NCBI GenBank assembly: GCA_018820205.1 | Contig: JAHJOK010000078.1 | Location: 1 to 64,000, forward strand | Reading direction: 5' to 3' | DNA: 64,000 nucleotides | Source: Alphaproteobacteria bacterium | GTDB taxonomy: Bacteria; Pseudomonadota; Alphaproteobacteria; Caulobacterales; Caulobacteraceae | Part shown: piece after piece, positions 52,006 to 63,525 of the stretch | Position numbering within the stretch: the stretch's first letter is position 1 | How the letters are laid out: every line of letters starts with the position of its first letter | Position numbers and translations under genes: made by a program | The notes under the pieces: model-generated | Seen by the model: only the letters and a program-made list of their open reading frames with translations | What the model was told of the DNA's origin: nothing | The model's database searches: none

Positions 52006-52962
52006 ATGGCCGGACGTGAACTCTACGCGCCGAGGACGGCGCGACACAGGCGCACCTGGAGCGTGGCCGCCGTCGTGCTGGCGGCGTTCTTCCTGCTCGT
52101 CGGGCCGCTGATCGGCCTCTATCCGGCGATCCTGCTGGGGCTGATGGACGCGACGGGCAAGGCGACCAGCTGGGTCGGCGACTTCTACCAGCTCGTGGTC
52201 TTCTTCGGCCTGAGCGCGGTTCTGCTGATGGCCTGGGTGATCCTGTTCGAGCGGCGTCCGCTGAGCACGATCGGGTTCAATGGCCAGGGGCTTATGCGGT
52301 TCGCGCGCGGCTATGGCGTCGGACTGGCCTTCCTGCTGGCCACGATCGGGATCATCGCCATCGCGGGCGGATACCGGATCGAGGGCGGCGGCGCGTTCGC
52401 GGCGGCGGCCGTCCCCGCCGCGTTTCTGCCCATCGTCGCCCTGTTGATCGGCTTCATCATCCAGGGATCGACCGAGGAGATCGTCTTTCGCGGTTGGCTG
52501 ATGCAGCTGATCGCCTCGCGCCACGGCCTGATCATCGCCCTGATCGTCAATGCGGTGCTGTTCGGCCTGGCCCATGCGGGCAATACCGAGCCGACCAAGG
52601 AGCTGGCGCTGGGCGTCGTGAACATCGTCCTGTTCGGGACCTTCATCGGCCTGTACGCCGCGCGCGAGGGGTCGTTGTGGGGCGTGTGCGGCTGGCATGC
52701 GGCCTGGAACTGGCTGCTGGGCCTGGGTTTCGGGCTGGAGGTCTCGGGCCATGTGCTGGACGTGACGCCGCTGTTCGTCGACCTGACGACCACCGAGGGC
52801 GCGCCCTGGTGGCTGACCGGCGCGACCTTCGGACCCGAGGCCAGCGTGGTCACGACCGTTATCCTGCTGGGCGCCAGCGTGTGGGTCGTCATGCGCGGGC
52901 CGTTTCCGCGGCACGCCGCGCCCGAGCCGGTCGTGGAGCCGGACACGCCGGCGATCCCCTAG
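52006..52962 (+). CDS. CPBP family intramembrane glutamic endopeptidase
   Basis: QGSTEEIVFRGWLMQLIASR (EExxxR), NAVLFGLAHAGN (FxxxH), CGWHAAWNW motifs; multi-TM. Confidence 0.9.
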   Translation: MAGRELYAPRTARHRRTWSVAAVVLAAFFLLVGPLIGLYPAILLGLMDATGKATSWVGDFYQLVVFFGLSAVLLMAWVILFERRPLSTIGFNGQGLMRFARGYGVGLAFLLATIGIIAIAGGYRIEGGGAFAAAAVPAAFLPIVALLIGFIIQGSTEEIVFRGWLMQLIASRHGLIIALIVNAVLFGLAHAGNTEPTKELALGVVNIVLFGTFIGLYAAREGSLWGVCGWHAAWNWLLGLGFGLEVSGHVLDVTPLFVDLTTTEGAPWWLTGATFGPEASVVTTVILLGASVWVVMRGPFPRHAAPEPVVEPDTPAIP

Positions 52963-52966
52963 GGAG

Positions 52967-53022
52967 GGCGGACCTGGAGGTTCGCCGTCTTGTGAGGCCA
53001 AGGGGCGGACCTAGAGGTCCGC
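52967..53022. terminator. Two tandem hairpins between the CPBP gene and uvrA 3' ends (possible bidirectional terminator)
   Basis: GGCGGACCT-GG-AGGTTCGCC (52967-52986) and GCGGACCT-AG-AGGTCCGC (53005-53022). Confidence 0.45.
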
Positions 53023-53037
53023 GCTCCTTTGCGGCGC

Positions 53038-55980
<2,943 letters not shown>

Positions 55981-56059
55981 GCTGTCCGGAAACGCGGAGA
56001 GGCCGGACGGGGTCCGGAGCGACAACGCTATATGGGCACTGATCGTGACGATTCAGCAA

Positions 56060-56074
56060 GAACAATATGGGAAC
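56060..56074 (-). promoter_or_regulatory. LexA (SOS) box upstream of uvrA
   Basis: Minus strand GTTC-CCATATT-GTTC, exact GTTC-N7-GTTC, 80 nt upstream of the uvrA start. Confidence 0.85.
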
Positions 56075-56099
56075 ATCAAGGCGCTGGCGCCAACTGCTG

Positions 56100-56516
56100 T
56101 CACTCGGCGACGAATTCGCCCGTCCGCAGGCTGACGGCGCAGCTGTAGGCCGCCTCGCGCCGCTCGCAGTAGTCGGCGGCGAACAGGTCGCGTTCGATGC
56201 GCGTCGTCGGCCGGATCGTCCGATCGCCCACGACGACTTCCGACCCGGTCCGTGCGCTCCAGTCGGCCAGGGCGTCGAAGAAGACCCGCGCGGGCCGGCC
56301 GTCGCAGGTGAAGACCACGACGTGAACCTCGTCATAGGCGCGGCCGTAACGGTCGGCGGCGACGGCCTGGGCGATGCAGTCGGCATAGAGGGCGGCGTGG
56401 GGCGCGGACGTGGTTGTGATCGGGGTGAAGTCCGGCGGCGTCACCGAGGCGGCCGGCATCGAGGCGCACGCCGAGACGGCGATGGAGGCGCAGAGCGCGG
56501 TGGCGGAACGGATCAA
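56100..56516 (-). CDS. Small putative lipoprotein or secreted hypothetical protein
   Basis: [30 protein letters not shown]..., lipobox-like VSAC; start codon uncertain (TTG). Confidence 0.5.
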   Translation of the reverse strand: MIRSATALCASIAVSACASMPAASVTPPDFTPITTTSAPHAALYADCIAQAVAADRYGRAYDEVHVVVFTCDGRPARVFFDALADWSARTGSEVVVGDRTIRPTTRIERDLFAADYCERREAAYSCAVSLRTGEFVAE

Positions 56517-56565
56517 GGCGACCTCCCTGTCGGTCGCCCAATGTGGCACGGCGAGCGGCGTTGCG

Positions 56566-58161
56566 TCAGCCCCAGCCGACGACGGCGCCCATGCGGCGTG
56601 CGGCGGACGGGTCTTGCTGCGACAGGATCGTGCGCGGCTCGGCCTCCGCCTTTCCGAACAGCCAGCCCTGTCCCTGATCGACGCCAAGAGAACGCAGGAT
56701 GTCGGCCGTGGCCTGGGTCTCGACCATCTCGGCGATGGTCTCCACCTTCAGCGATCGGCAGAGCTCGACCAGATGAGCGATCATGGTCCGGCCGCGCGCG
56801 TCGTTTTCCAGGTTCCGGACGAAGCTGCCGTCGATCTTGACGGTGTCCACCGAAAGGCGGCGCAGATAGTCGTATGAGGCCGATCCCGTGCCGAAATCGT
56901 CGATGCAGACCCTGATCCCCGCGTCGCGCAGGGCGCTCAGGCGCCGGGCGGCGGCCTCGACATCCGCCAGGGCGGCGGATTCGGTGACCTCGACGAGCAG
57001 GCGACGGCGCTCATCGGGCTGGCCCGACGTCATGCGCAGCAAGGTCTGGACATACCGGTCGTCGCTGAGGGATGCGCCCGACACGTTCACCGCGAACTTG
57101 AAAAGTCCCGCGCCGCGCTGACGGAGGCGGGAAAGGGCCTTTTCCGCGACCGCCAGATCGAATCCCTCGATCAGGGCCAGTTCCTCGGCCATGCGGATCG
57201 TGTCGGCCGGTCCCGACGTTCCGGCGAATCGCGCCAGGGCCTCGAAATGGTGAACCGCCCCGGTCTTCAGGTCGACGATGGGCTGGTAGTGAAGCTCGAA
57301 CCTGCGGTCGCGAACCATGGCCCGGAAGGCGTGGGCCTCGTTCAGCGTTTTCGACAGCGACGCGGTGAAGGTGATTTCGGGCCGCTCCAGCCCTCCCTCC
57401 TTGAGGCATCCCTCGACCGCGAAACGCATGGCCCTCAGCGCGCTGAGCGGATCGGCGCCGGAATCAAGCCGGGCCTCGGAGGCTCTGACAGCCAGTTCCA
57501 GCCCTTCGCTCAGGCCGATCTCGCGCATCTCGTCGCCGATATCGTGGTCGACCGACGGGTCGCGCAGCATGGCGAACCGCTCCGGACCGAGCCGGCCGGC
57601 GCTTTCGCCGTCCAGGGAGGCCGCCTGCAGCGCCGCTTCGACCCGCGCGTTCAGCCGTTCCCCGGCCTCTCCTCCTGCAGCGGCGAGACCATCAACATCG
57701 ACGAACGATACGGACAGGTTGGGGTGCGACTGGTCGCCGGTCAGGACGTCGCGGGCGCGGGACAAGAACTCTTCTGACGTCAGGGCGCGGCGCGCCTCGG
57801 GGTCGTGCAGCCGGTAGGCGACGCCTTCCCAGGTCACGGCGCAGGAAACGTTTGGCGCGAGGTCAGGCAAAAGGAAGAAGCGAACCGACGCACGGCGCAC
57901 ACGGCCTTCGTCGGCGTTGAACAGGACTTCCAGCGGGGCCGACCGGGTCGCTGGCGCGAGTTCCACCAGCATTCGCCGCAGAGTCGCCGCGCTGGCCTTT
58001 CCGACCTGATCGAACAACGACGTGTGCACCAGCGTCTCCGCAGGTCGCGTCTTGGCCGGTCCCGAGCCGAGCGCCATCGCCACCCGACCGTCCGGGTCGA
58101 GTTCAATCAGAAGGTCTGCCGAAGCCAGGGCCAGGCCCATCAGGCGGGTGCGGATCGTCAT
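56566..58161 (-). CDS. EAL-domain protein (predicted c-di-GMP phosphodiesterase) with degenerate GGDEF and PAS-like N-terminus
   Basis: YQPIVDLKTGAVHHFEALARF, FAVNVSGASLSD, EVTESAAL, CIDDFGTGSASYDYLRRLSVDTVKIDGSF; GGDEF replaced by RLGPERF. Confidence 0.88.
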   Translation of the reverse strand: MTIRTRLMGLALASADLLIELDPDGRVAMALGSGPAKTRPAETLVHTSLFDQVGKASAATLRRMLVELAPATRSAPLEVLFNADEGRVRRASVRFFLLPDLAPNVSCAVTWEGVAYRLHDPEARRALTSEEFLSRARDVLTGDQSHPNLSVSFVDVDGLAAAGGEAGERLNARVEAALQAASLDGESAGRLGPERFAMLRDPSVDHDIGDEMREIGLSEGLELAVRASEARLDSGADPLSALRAMRFAVEGCLKEGGLERPEITFTASLSKTLNEAHAFRAMVRDRRFELHYQPIVDLKTGAVHHFEALARFAGTSGPADTIRMAEELALIEGFDLAVAEKALSRLRQRGAGLFKFAVNVSGASLSDDRYVQTLLRMTSGQPDERRRLLVEVTESAALADVEAAARRLSALRDAGIRVCIDDFGTGSASYDYLRRLSVDTVKIDGSFVRNLENDARGRTMIAHLVELCRSLKVETIAEMVETQATADILRSLGVDQGQGWLFGKAEAEPRTILSQQDPSAARRMGAVVGWG

Positions 58162-58222
58162 AGAAATCCCCTGCGCCCGAATGTCTTAAACTTCACCGCA
58201 AGGTCGTCGTTAACGCGCTTTG

Positions 58223-58663
58223 TCAGGCCATCCGGTTCAGCGTCACCGCCCGGCTGTCGCCGCCGGCGGCATGGCCGGTCGCCCCGTATCCCGTGCCCAT
58301 GGCGCGCGCGCCGGCGACCTCTTGCGCGATGGTCCGGACCAGACCTTCGGAGATCGTACGAGCGGCCTCGACCGTGCGGCCGTGTATGGCCAGAACGGCC
58401 TCGAAGGCCTCGGTGGCCTTGATCAGGGCCATGCGCTCGCTGGACGGAGCGGCGGCCAGCAGACCGGGCGCCGCCTTCAGCTGGGCCGACTCGCGGCGGT
58501 AGATGTTGGCCAGGTCCTGCGTCTCGGCCAGGCCGGCGGCGACGTCGTGGGCGCGACGGGTGGCGAAGGCGTCGGTCTCCATCTCCAGCCGGGCCGTCAG
58601 CCGGTCCGTCAGAGACGTCAGACGGCGCAGGTGGGCCGTGGCGGTGGTGGGGTCATACGTCAT
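58223..58663 (-). CDS. flbY: Flagellar protein FlbY-like
   Basis: Position after flgI and rod-binding protein; helical 146-aa protein matching Caulobacter flgI-flgJ-flbY order. Confidence 0.65.
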   Translation of the reverse strand: MTYDPTTATAHLRRLTSLTDRLTARLEMETDAFATRRAHDVAAGLAETQDLANIYRRESAQLKAAPGLLAAAPSSERMALIKATEAFEAVLAIHGRTVEAARTISEGLVRTIAQEVAGARAMGTGYGATGHAAGGDSRAVTLNRMA

Positions 58664-58995
58664 GGAAGGGTCTCCGGGGCCATGGTCTCCGGGGTCTGGC
58701 CGGCCTGCATGCGGATCATTTCGGAGACGACCGTGTCGGCCAGGCCGATGCCGCCGGCGCGTACGGTCTGTTTGGCCATTTCGTCGATCAGGAAGCCGCG
58801 CCAGGTGCCTTCGGCCTCGCCGCCGCCGAACGGTCCGTCGGTCGACAGGCCCTCGAACATGGGTTTCAGCATCTGGGACAGGAACGACGCCTCGAACTTT
58901 TCCGCCGTCTCGCGAATGCGCGGGGATGCGGCGTTGGGGGCGGTGACGGGCGAGGCCAGCAGGGCGGGGGAGACGGCGAGATCGCTCATGGTCAC
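58660..58995 (-). CDS. Rod-binding protein (FlgJ N-terminal-like)
   Basis: AEKFEASFLSQMLKPMFEGLSTDGPFGGGEAEGTWRGFLIDEMAKQ. Confidence 0.9.
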   Translation of the reverse strand: MTMSDLAVSPALLASPVTAPNAASPRIRETAEKFEASFLSQMLKPMFEGLSTDGPFGGGEAEGTWRGFLIDEMAKQTVRAGGIGLADTVVSEMIRMQAGQTPETMAPETLP

Positions 58996-60098
58996 AGCAC
59001 CTCGATGTCGGCCTGCAGGGCGCCCGCCGCCTTGATGGCCTGAAGAATGGAGATCATGTCGCGCGGCGAGACGCCCAGGGCGTTCAGGCCGTTGACGAGG
59101 GTCGACAGCGACGTCGCCCCGTCGACCAGCCGGATTTCGCGCCCCAGCTCTTCTTCCACCGTGACGTCGGACTGCGGGACCACGACGGTCTGGCCGTCGC
59201 TGAAGGGCGCGGGCTGGCTAACCTGGGGGTTCTCCTGAACCGAGATGGTCAGGTTGCCCTGGGCGATCGCGACGGTGGATATCCGCACGTTCTCGCCCAT
59301 CACGATGACGCCGTTGACCTCATCGATGATGACCCGGGCCGGGGTGTCGACGGCGACCGGCATGTTCTCGACGCGGCTGATGAAGGCGGCCATGCCCAAC
59401 TGGCCGGGCGCGCGCAGGGCGATCACCGAGCCGTTCTCGGCCAGGGCGCTGGAAGGGTAGGTGGCGTTGATGGCGGCGGCGACCCGCTGGGCCGTGGTGA
59501 AGTCGGGGTTGCGAAGGGTCAGGCGAACCTCGTTCATGCCGTCCAGATTGAAGCCGGTCTCACGCTCGACCGTGGCGCCCGAGGCGATTCGTCCAGCGGT
59601 CGGCACGCCGCGCGTCACCGACGACCCTGACCCGCCCGAACCGGAGACCGAACCGGTCTGCACCGAGCCCTGGGCGACGGCATAGACCTCGCCGTCCGCG
59701 CCCTGAAGGCTGGTGACCAGCAGCGTGCCGCCCAGCAGGCTCTTGGCGTCGCACAGGCTGGAGACCGAGACATCGACCCGCGATCCCGGCGTGGCGAATG
59801 GCGGCAGTTCGGCCGTCACCATGATGGCGGCCAGGTTCTTGGAGTTGGCGTTGGTCCCGCGGATGTTGACGCCCAGCCGCTCGGTCATTCCTTCCAGCGA
59901 CTGGCGTGTGAAGGGGCAGTTGCGAAGGCTGTCGCCCGTGCCGTTCAGACCGACCACCAGGCCGTAGCCGACCAGCTGGTTGGTGCGGACGCCCTCGATC
60001 GAGGCGATGTCCTTGATGCGCGACTGCGCCGCCGCCGGCCCGCCGATCAGGGCGGCGAGGGCGAGGGGGGTCAGAAGGGCGGTAAGAAACTTTTGCAC
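58992..60098 (-). CDS. flgI: Flagellar basal body P-ring protein FlgI
   Basis: SRIKDIASIEGVRTNQLVGYGLVVGLNGTGDSL... ISILQAIKAAGALQADIEVL; GTG start at 60098. Confidence 0.96.
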   Translation of the reverse strand: MQKFLTALLTPLALAALIGGPAAAQSRIKDIASIEGVRTNQLVGYGLVVGLNGTGDSLRNCPFTRQSLEGMTERLGVNIRGTNANSKNLAAIMVTAELPPFATPGSRVDVSVSSLCDAKSLLGGTLLVTSLQGADGEVYAVAQGSVQTGSVSGSGGSGSSVTRGVPTAGRIASGATVERETGFNLDGMNEVRLTLRNPDFTTAQRVAAAINATYPSSALAENGSVIALRAPGQLGMAAFISRVENMPVAVDTPARVIIDEVNGVIVMGENVRISTVAIAQGNLTISVQENPQVSQPAPFSDGQTVVVPQSDVTVEEELGREIRLVDGATSLSTLVNGLNALGVSPRDMISILQAIKAAGALQADIEVL

Positions 60099-60279
60099 AG
60101 GGTCGGCTTTCCGCAAGGGTTCGAAACAGGCGCTGCGAAGATCATGCCGCGACAAAAGTGCAGCAAAATCAGTATCCGACGTGGTGCGCGGTGGCCGGGC
60201 CCGGCAATTCCTGCCCGTCCATTAACCAAACAGTGACCCTCGCCCGACGATGGTGGGCCATGTTCCGGAGTTTCCGCCC

Positions 60280-60705
60280 ATGAAGGTCAACGGCCCATCC
60301 GGCGCGCCCGCCGCAGGCGGTTCGCGTCCGACGCGTTCGGCAGGCGGATTCTCGGTGTCCCAGGCCTCGGGCGCCGCTCCGGCCAGCGCTGCGCAGGCGA
60401 CCGCGCCGGCCTCATCGCTGGCGGGCGTTTCGGCGCTGATGGCGCTGCAGGGGGTCGAGACCGCGACGGAACGTCGGCGCCGCGCCGTCCGCCGGGGCAG
60501 CAGCCTGCTGGACCGACTGGACGAACTGAAGCTGGCCATGCTGTCCGGCGAGGCGGGCGAGGGCGCTCTGGAACGCCTGGGCCGCACCTTGCGCGAAGAT
60601 CGTCCGGAGGACCCGGATGCGGAGCTGACGGGCCTGCTGGAGCAGATCGACCTGCGCGCCGCAGTCGAATTGGCCAAGGCGGAAGTTCGCCGCAACGCAG
60701 CATAA
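60280..60705 (+). CDS. fliX: Flagellar assembly regulator FliX
   Basis: Divergent from flgI as in Caulobacter; ASSLAGVSALMALQGVETATERRRRAVRRGSSLLDRLDELKLAMLSGE. Confidence 0.85.
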   Translation: MKVNGPSGAPAAGGSRPTRSAGGFSVSQASGAAPASAAQATAPASSLAGVSALMALQGVETATERRRRAVRRGSSLLDRLDELKLAMLSGEAGEGALERLGRTLREDRPEDPDAELTGLLEQIDLRAAVELAKAEVRRNAA

Positions 60706-60871
60706 ATATCGGAAAAGGGGCCTTATTCCCGGCCTGAGGGAATGAGGTGAGGACGAAATGTCACGCTGACCGCGGCATCGAAGCGTCACCGCGATCACGG
60801 ACACGCGATGGCGGTTGCCCCGACTCTCCACCCTGCCTATACGCCGTCCTACGCCACGGGGGGCGTTGTTC

Positions 60872-61321
60872 ATGAGTGTGAGTGCGATGACCGCATTGGC
60901 CTCGATCGCGTCTGACGAACCGGTCGCCTACCGACCATCCGACGATGAGCCGTTCATGAATGAGCGGCAGTTGGCCTATTTCAAACACAAGCTGATGGCC
61001 TGGCGGGACGATATCCTGCGCGAGTCCAAGGGCACCGTCGTCAACCTGAAGGCCGAGACGGAAAACCATCCGGATCTGCTGGACCGGGCATCGTCGGCGT
61101 CGGATCGGGCGCTGGAGCTGCGCACCCGGGACCGCCAGCGCAAGCTGATCTCCAAGATCGAGGACGCCATACGCCGGATCGAGGACGGCTCCTACGGATA
61201 CTGCGAGGACACCGGCGAACCCATCGGCCTTGGCCGTCTGGAAGCCCGTCCGACCGCGACCCTGTCGGTCGAAGCCCAGGAACGCCACGAGCGTCGCGAA
61301 CGCGTCCACAGGGACGATTGA
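60872..61321 (+). CDS. dksA: DksA-family transcription factor with degenerate Zn finger
   Basis: MNERQLAYFKHKLMAWRDDILRES, DRASSASDRALELRTRDRQRKLISKIEDAIRRIEDGSYGYCEDTGEPIGLGRLEARPTATLSVEAQ. Confidence 0.95.
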   Translation: MSVSAMTALASIASDEPVAYRPSDDEPFMNERQLAYFKHKLMAWRDDILRESKGTVVNLKAETENHPDLLDRASSASDRALELRTRDRQRKLISKIEDAIRRIEDGSYGYCEDTGEPIGLGRLEARPTATLSVEAQERHERRERVHRDD

Positions 61322-61375
61322 TTGAGCTGTCTCCTCCCCATTCGCCAAGCGGCGAACAGGGAGGTGACGAGAGAC

Positions 61376-62875
61376 CTACTCCGGAATATCGCGGAAGTTT
61401 CCGTATTTCGAACCCTGGGCCAGGTTGCCGAAGCGGGTCGTATCGGCGTCGAAGCTGAGCTTCACGATGCCGATGGGACCGTGGCGCTGCTTGCCGATCA
61501 CGACCTCGGCCTGGTGTTCCAGCAGGTCCATGTCCTCCTGCCACTTCAAATGTTCCTCGCTGCCCTCGCGCGGCTCGGTGCGGCCCAGGTAGTAGCTTTC
61601 GCGATAGACGAACATCACGCAGTCGGCGTCCTGCTCGATCGAGCCGGATTCGCGCAGGTCGGACAGCTGGGGCCGCTTGTCCTCGCGGTTCTCGACCTGA
61701 CGCGACAGCTGCGACAGGGCGATGATGGGGACGTTCAGCTCCTTGGCCAGGGCCTTCAGCCCGCCGGTGATCTCCGACACCTCCTGAACCCGGTTCTTCT
61801 GGGCGTTGCCTTCCCCCACCGTGATGAGCTGGAGGTAGTCGACGATGATCAGGTCCAGGCCCTGTTCCATCCGCTTCAAGCGCCGGGCGCGGGCCGCCAG
61901 TTTGGAGATGGCGAGGCCACCGGTGGCGTCGATGTAGAGGGGGCTTTCGCCGATCTCGATGGCGGCGTCGCGGACCTTGCCGAAGTCGGAGGCATCGATC
62001 TCGCCCTTGCGCAGCCGGTCGGACGACACGCCCGACGCATCGGCCAGGATGCGCATGGCCAGCTGTTCGGCGCTCATTTCCAGGCTGAAGAAGGCGACCA
62101 CGCCGCCCGACACCGTCTTCCGCCCGTCCGGCGTCGGTTCCCAGCGATAGTTGCGGGCCACGTTGAAGGCGATGTTGGTGGCCAGAGCCGTCTTGCCCAT
62201 CGAGGGGCGGCCGGCGAGAATCAGCAAGTCGGACGGGTGCATGCCGCCCAGCTTTGAGTCCAGATCATCCAGATGGGTCGCCAGACCCGCCAGTTTCCCG
62301 TCCCGCTGATAGGCCTCGCCCGCCATCTCCACGGCGCCGGCGAGGGCGGTCGAGAAGCTGACGAAGCCGGACGACGGCGCGCCTGTCTCGGCCAGCGAAT
62401 ACAGGGTCAGTTCGGCCTGTTCGATCTGGTCCAGGGCGGCCGTTTCAGGATCGGGGGCCTCCTTGATGATATCGCCGCCGATGCGGATCAGGTCGCGGCG
62501 AAGGGCCAGGTCATAGACCACCCGAGCGTAGTCGGGCGCGTTGGCTCCCGGCGGCGCGCGGTCCATCAGGTCGGCCAGATAGCGCAGGCCGCCGAACTCG
62601 GCGAAGGCCGGGTCCTGTTTGAACCGCTCCATCAGAATGGTCGGCTCAGCCAGCAGCCCCTGGCGGATGTGATCCTCGATCGCGTCGTACAGGCGCTGGT
62701 GGAACGGCTCGTAGAAATGCGACCCGCGCAGCCGGTCGGACAGCCGCTCGAAGATGGCGTTGTCGAACATCAGGGCGCCCAGCAGCGCCTGTTCGGCCTC
62801 GAGGTTATGGGGCAGCGAGGGTATGGCGACGGCCCCGAACGGGTCGGGGGCGTTGAAGGGGGCAAGGGCATTCAT
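61376..62875 (-). CDS. dnaB: Replicative DNA helicase DnaB
   Basis: IPSLPHNLEAEQALLGALMFDN, LILAGRPSMGKTALATNIA, FSLEMSAEQLAMR, IIVDYLQLI. Confidence 0.97.
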   Translation of the reverse strand: MNALAPFNAPDPFGAVAIPSLPHNLEAEQALLGALMFDNAIFERLSDRLRGSHFYEPFHQRLYDAIEDHIRQGLLAEPTILMERFKQDPAFAEFGGLRYLADLMDRAPPGANAPDYARVVYDLALRRDLIRIGGDIIKEAPDPETAALDQIEQAELTLYSLAETGAPSSGFVSFSTALAGAVEMAGEAYQRDGKLAGLATHLDDLDSKLGGMHPSDLLILAGRPSMGKTALATNIAFNVARNYRWEPTPDGRKTVSGGVVAFFSLEMSAEQLAMRILADASGVSSDRLRKGEIDASDFGKVRDAAIEIGESPLYIDATGGLAISKLAARARRLKRMEQGLDLIIVDYLQLITVGEGNAQKNRVQEVSEITGGLKALAKELNVPIIALSQLSRQVENREDKRPQLSDLRESGSIEQDADCVMFVYRESYYLGRTEPREGSEEHLKWQEDMDLLEHQAEVVIGKQRHGPIGIVKLSFDADTTRFGNLAQGSKYGNFRDIPE

Positions 62876-62996
62876 CGGGTTAACGCTTACCCGTCACACG
62901 CCCCTGCGACAGGTCCGGACGCGACCGCTTTCGTGGACTGTTCGGGCCCGGCTGTGGACCGCTGGAAAATCCCTAGACGGATCAGTTCGGCGACGA

Positions 62997-63377
62997 TCAG
63001 GCCGCCGGACAGGGATAGCGGTCGGCCATCCATTCGCGCATCGCCTGGGTCACGCTGATGTTGCGGCGCGAGACCGGAATGCTGTTCAGGCGCGCCAGCA
63101 GAGTGTCGGGCGAGATGCTGACGCGGGCGCCGGCGGGGGGACAGAAGGCGGGTGGACGACCGGCGGCGACGGCTGTCTCACGTTCGGTGTTCACGGTCCG
63201 CACCGCACCGCGCACCTCGGCGATCAGCCGGCGGGTATCGGAGCGAAGCATGGCGGTCGGATTACGCGGAATGCCTGCGGCGGCGGCGAGGAACTCCTGC
63301 ACCGTCATGGCCTGGGCCGCGCTTGCGATCAGGGCGACGGATACGGCCAGGGCCGCTGAAATCCTGAAATGTTTCAT
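62997..63377 (-). CDS. Secreted small protein, Rap1a/Tai-like
   Basis: Signal peptide MKHFRISAALAVSVALIASAAQA; FCPPAGARVSISPDTLLARLNSIPVSRRNISVTQAMREWMADRYPCPAA. Confidence 0.55.
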   Translation of the reverse strand: MKHFRISAALAVSVALIASAAQAMTVQEFLAAAAGIPRNPTAMLRSDTRRLIAEVRGAVRTVNTERETAVAAGRPPAFCPPAGARVSISPDTLLARLNSIPVSRRNISVTQAMREWMADRYPCPAA

Positions 63378-63456
63378 GACGTCCTCCGAGAGGCAGGTCA
63401 CTCCAGCTTGGCGGCGGAAAAATGGCCGAGGGAACGACGTTGGCCCGGGACATGAA

Positions 63457-63485
63457 AAAGGGCGCGCCCGGCGGACGCGCCCTTT
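63457..63485 (-). terminator. Rho-independent terminator downstream of rplI
   Basis: AAAGGGCGCG (63457-63466) / CGCGCCCTTT (63476-63485); T-run on the minus strand. Confidence 0.85.
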
Positions 63486-63525
63486 GACATCTCTATCCGC
63501 AGATCGGCGGAAGGAAGTCCGGCGA

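Noticed and set aside
60099-60279. Possible sigma-54 or CtrA sites between flgI and fliX
   Set aside because: TGGACGGGCAGGAATTGC has the wrong GG-GC spacing (13 nt instead of 10), and TTAACCAAACAGTGA lacks the second TTAA half-site. Not supportable by eye.
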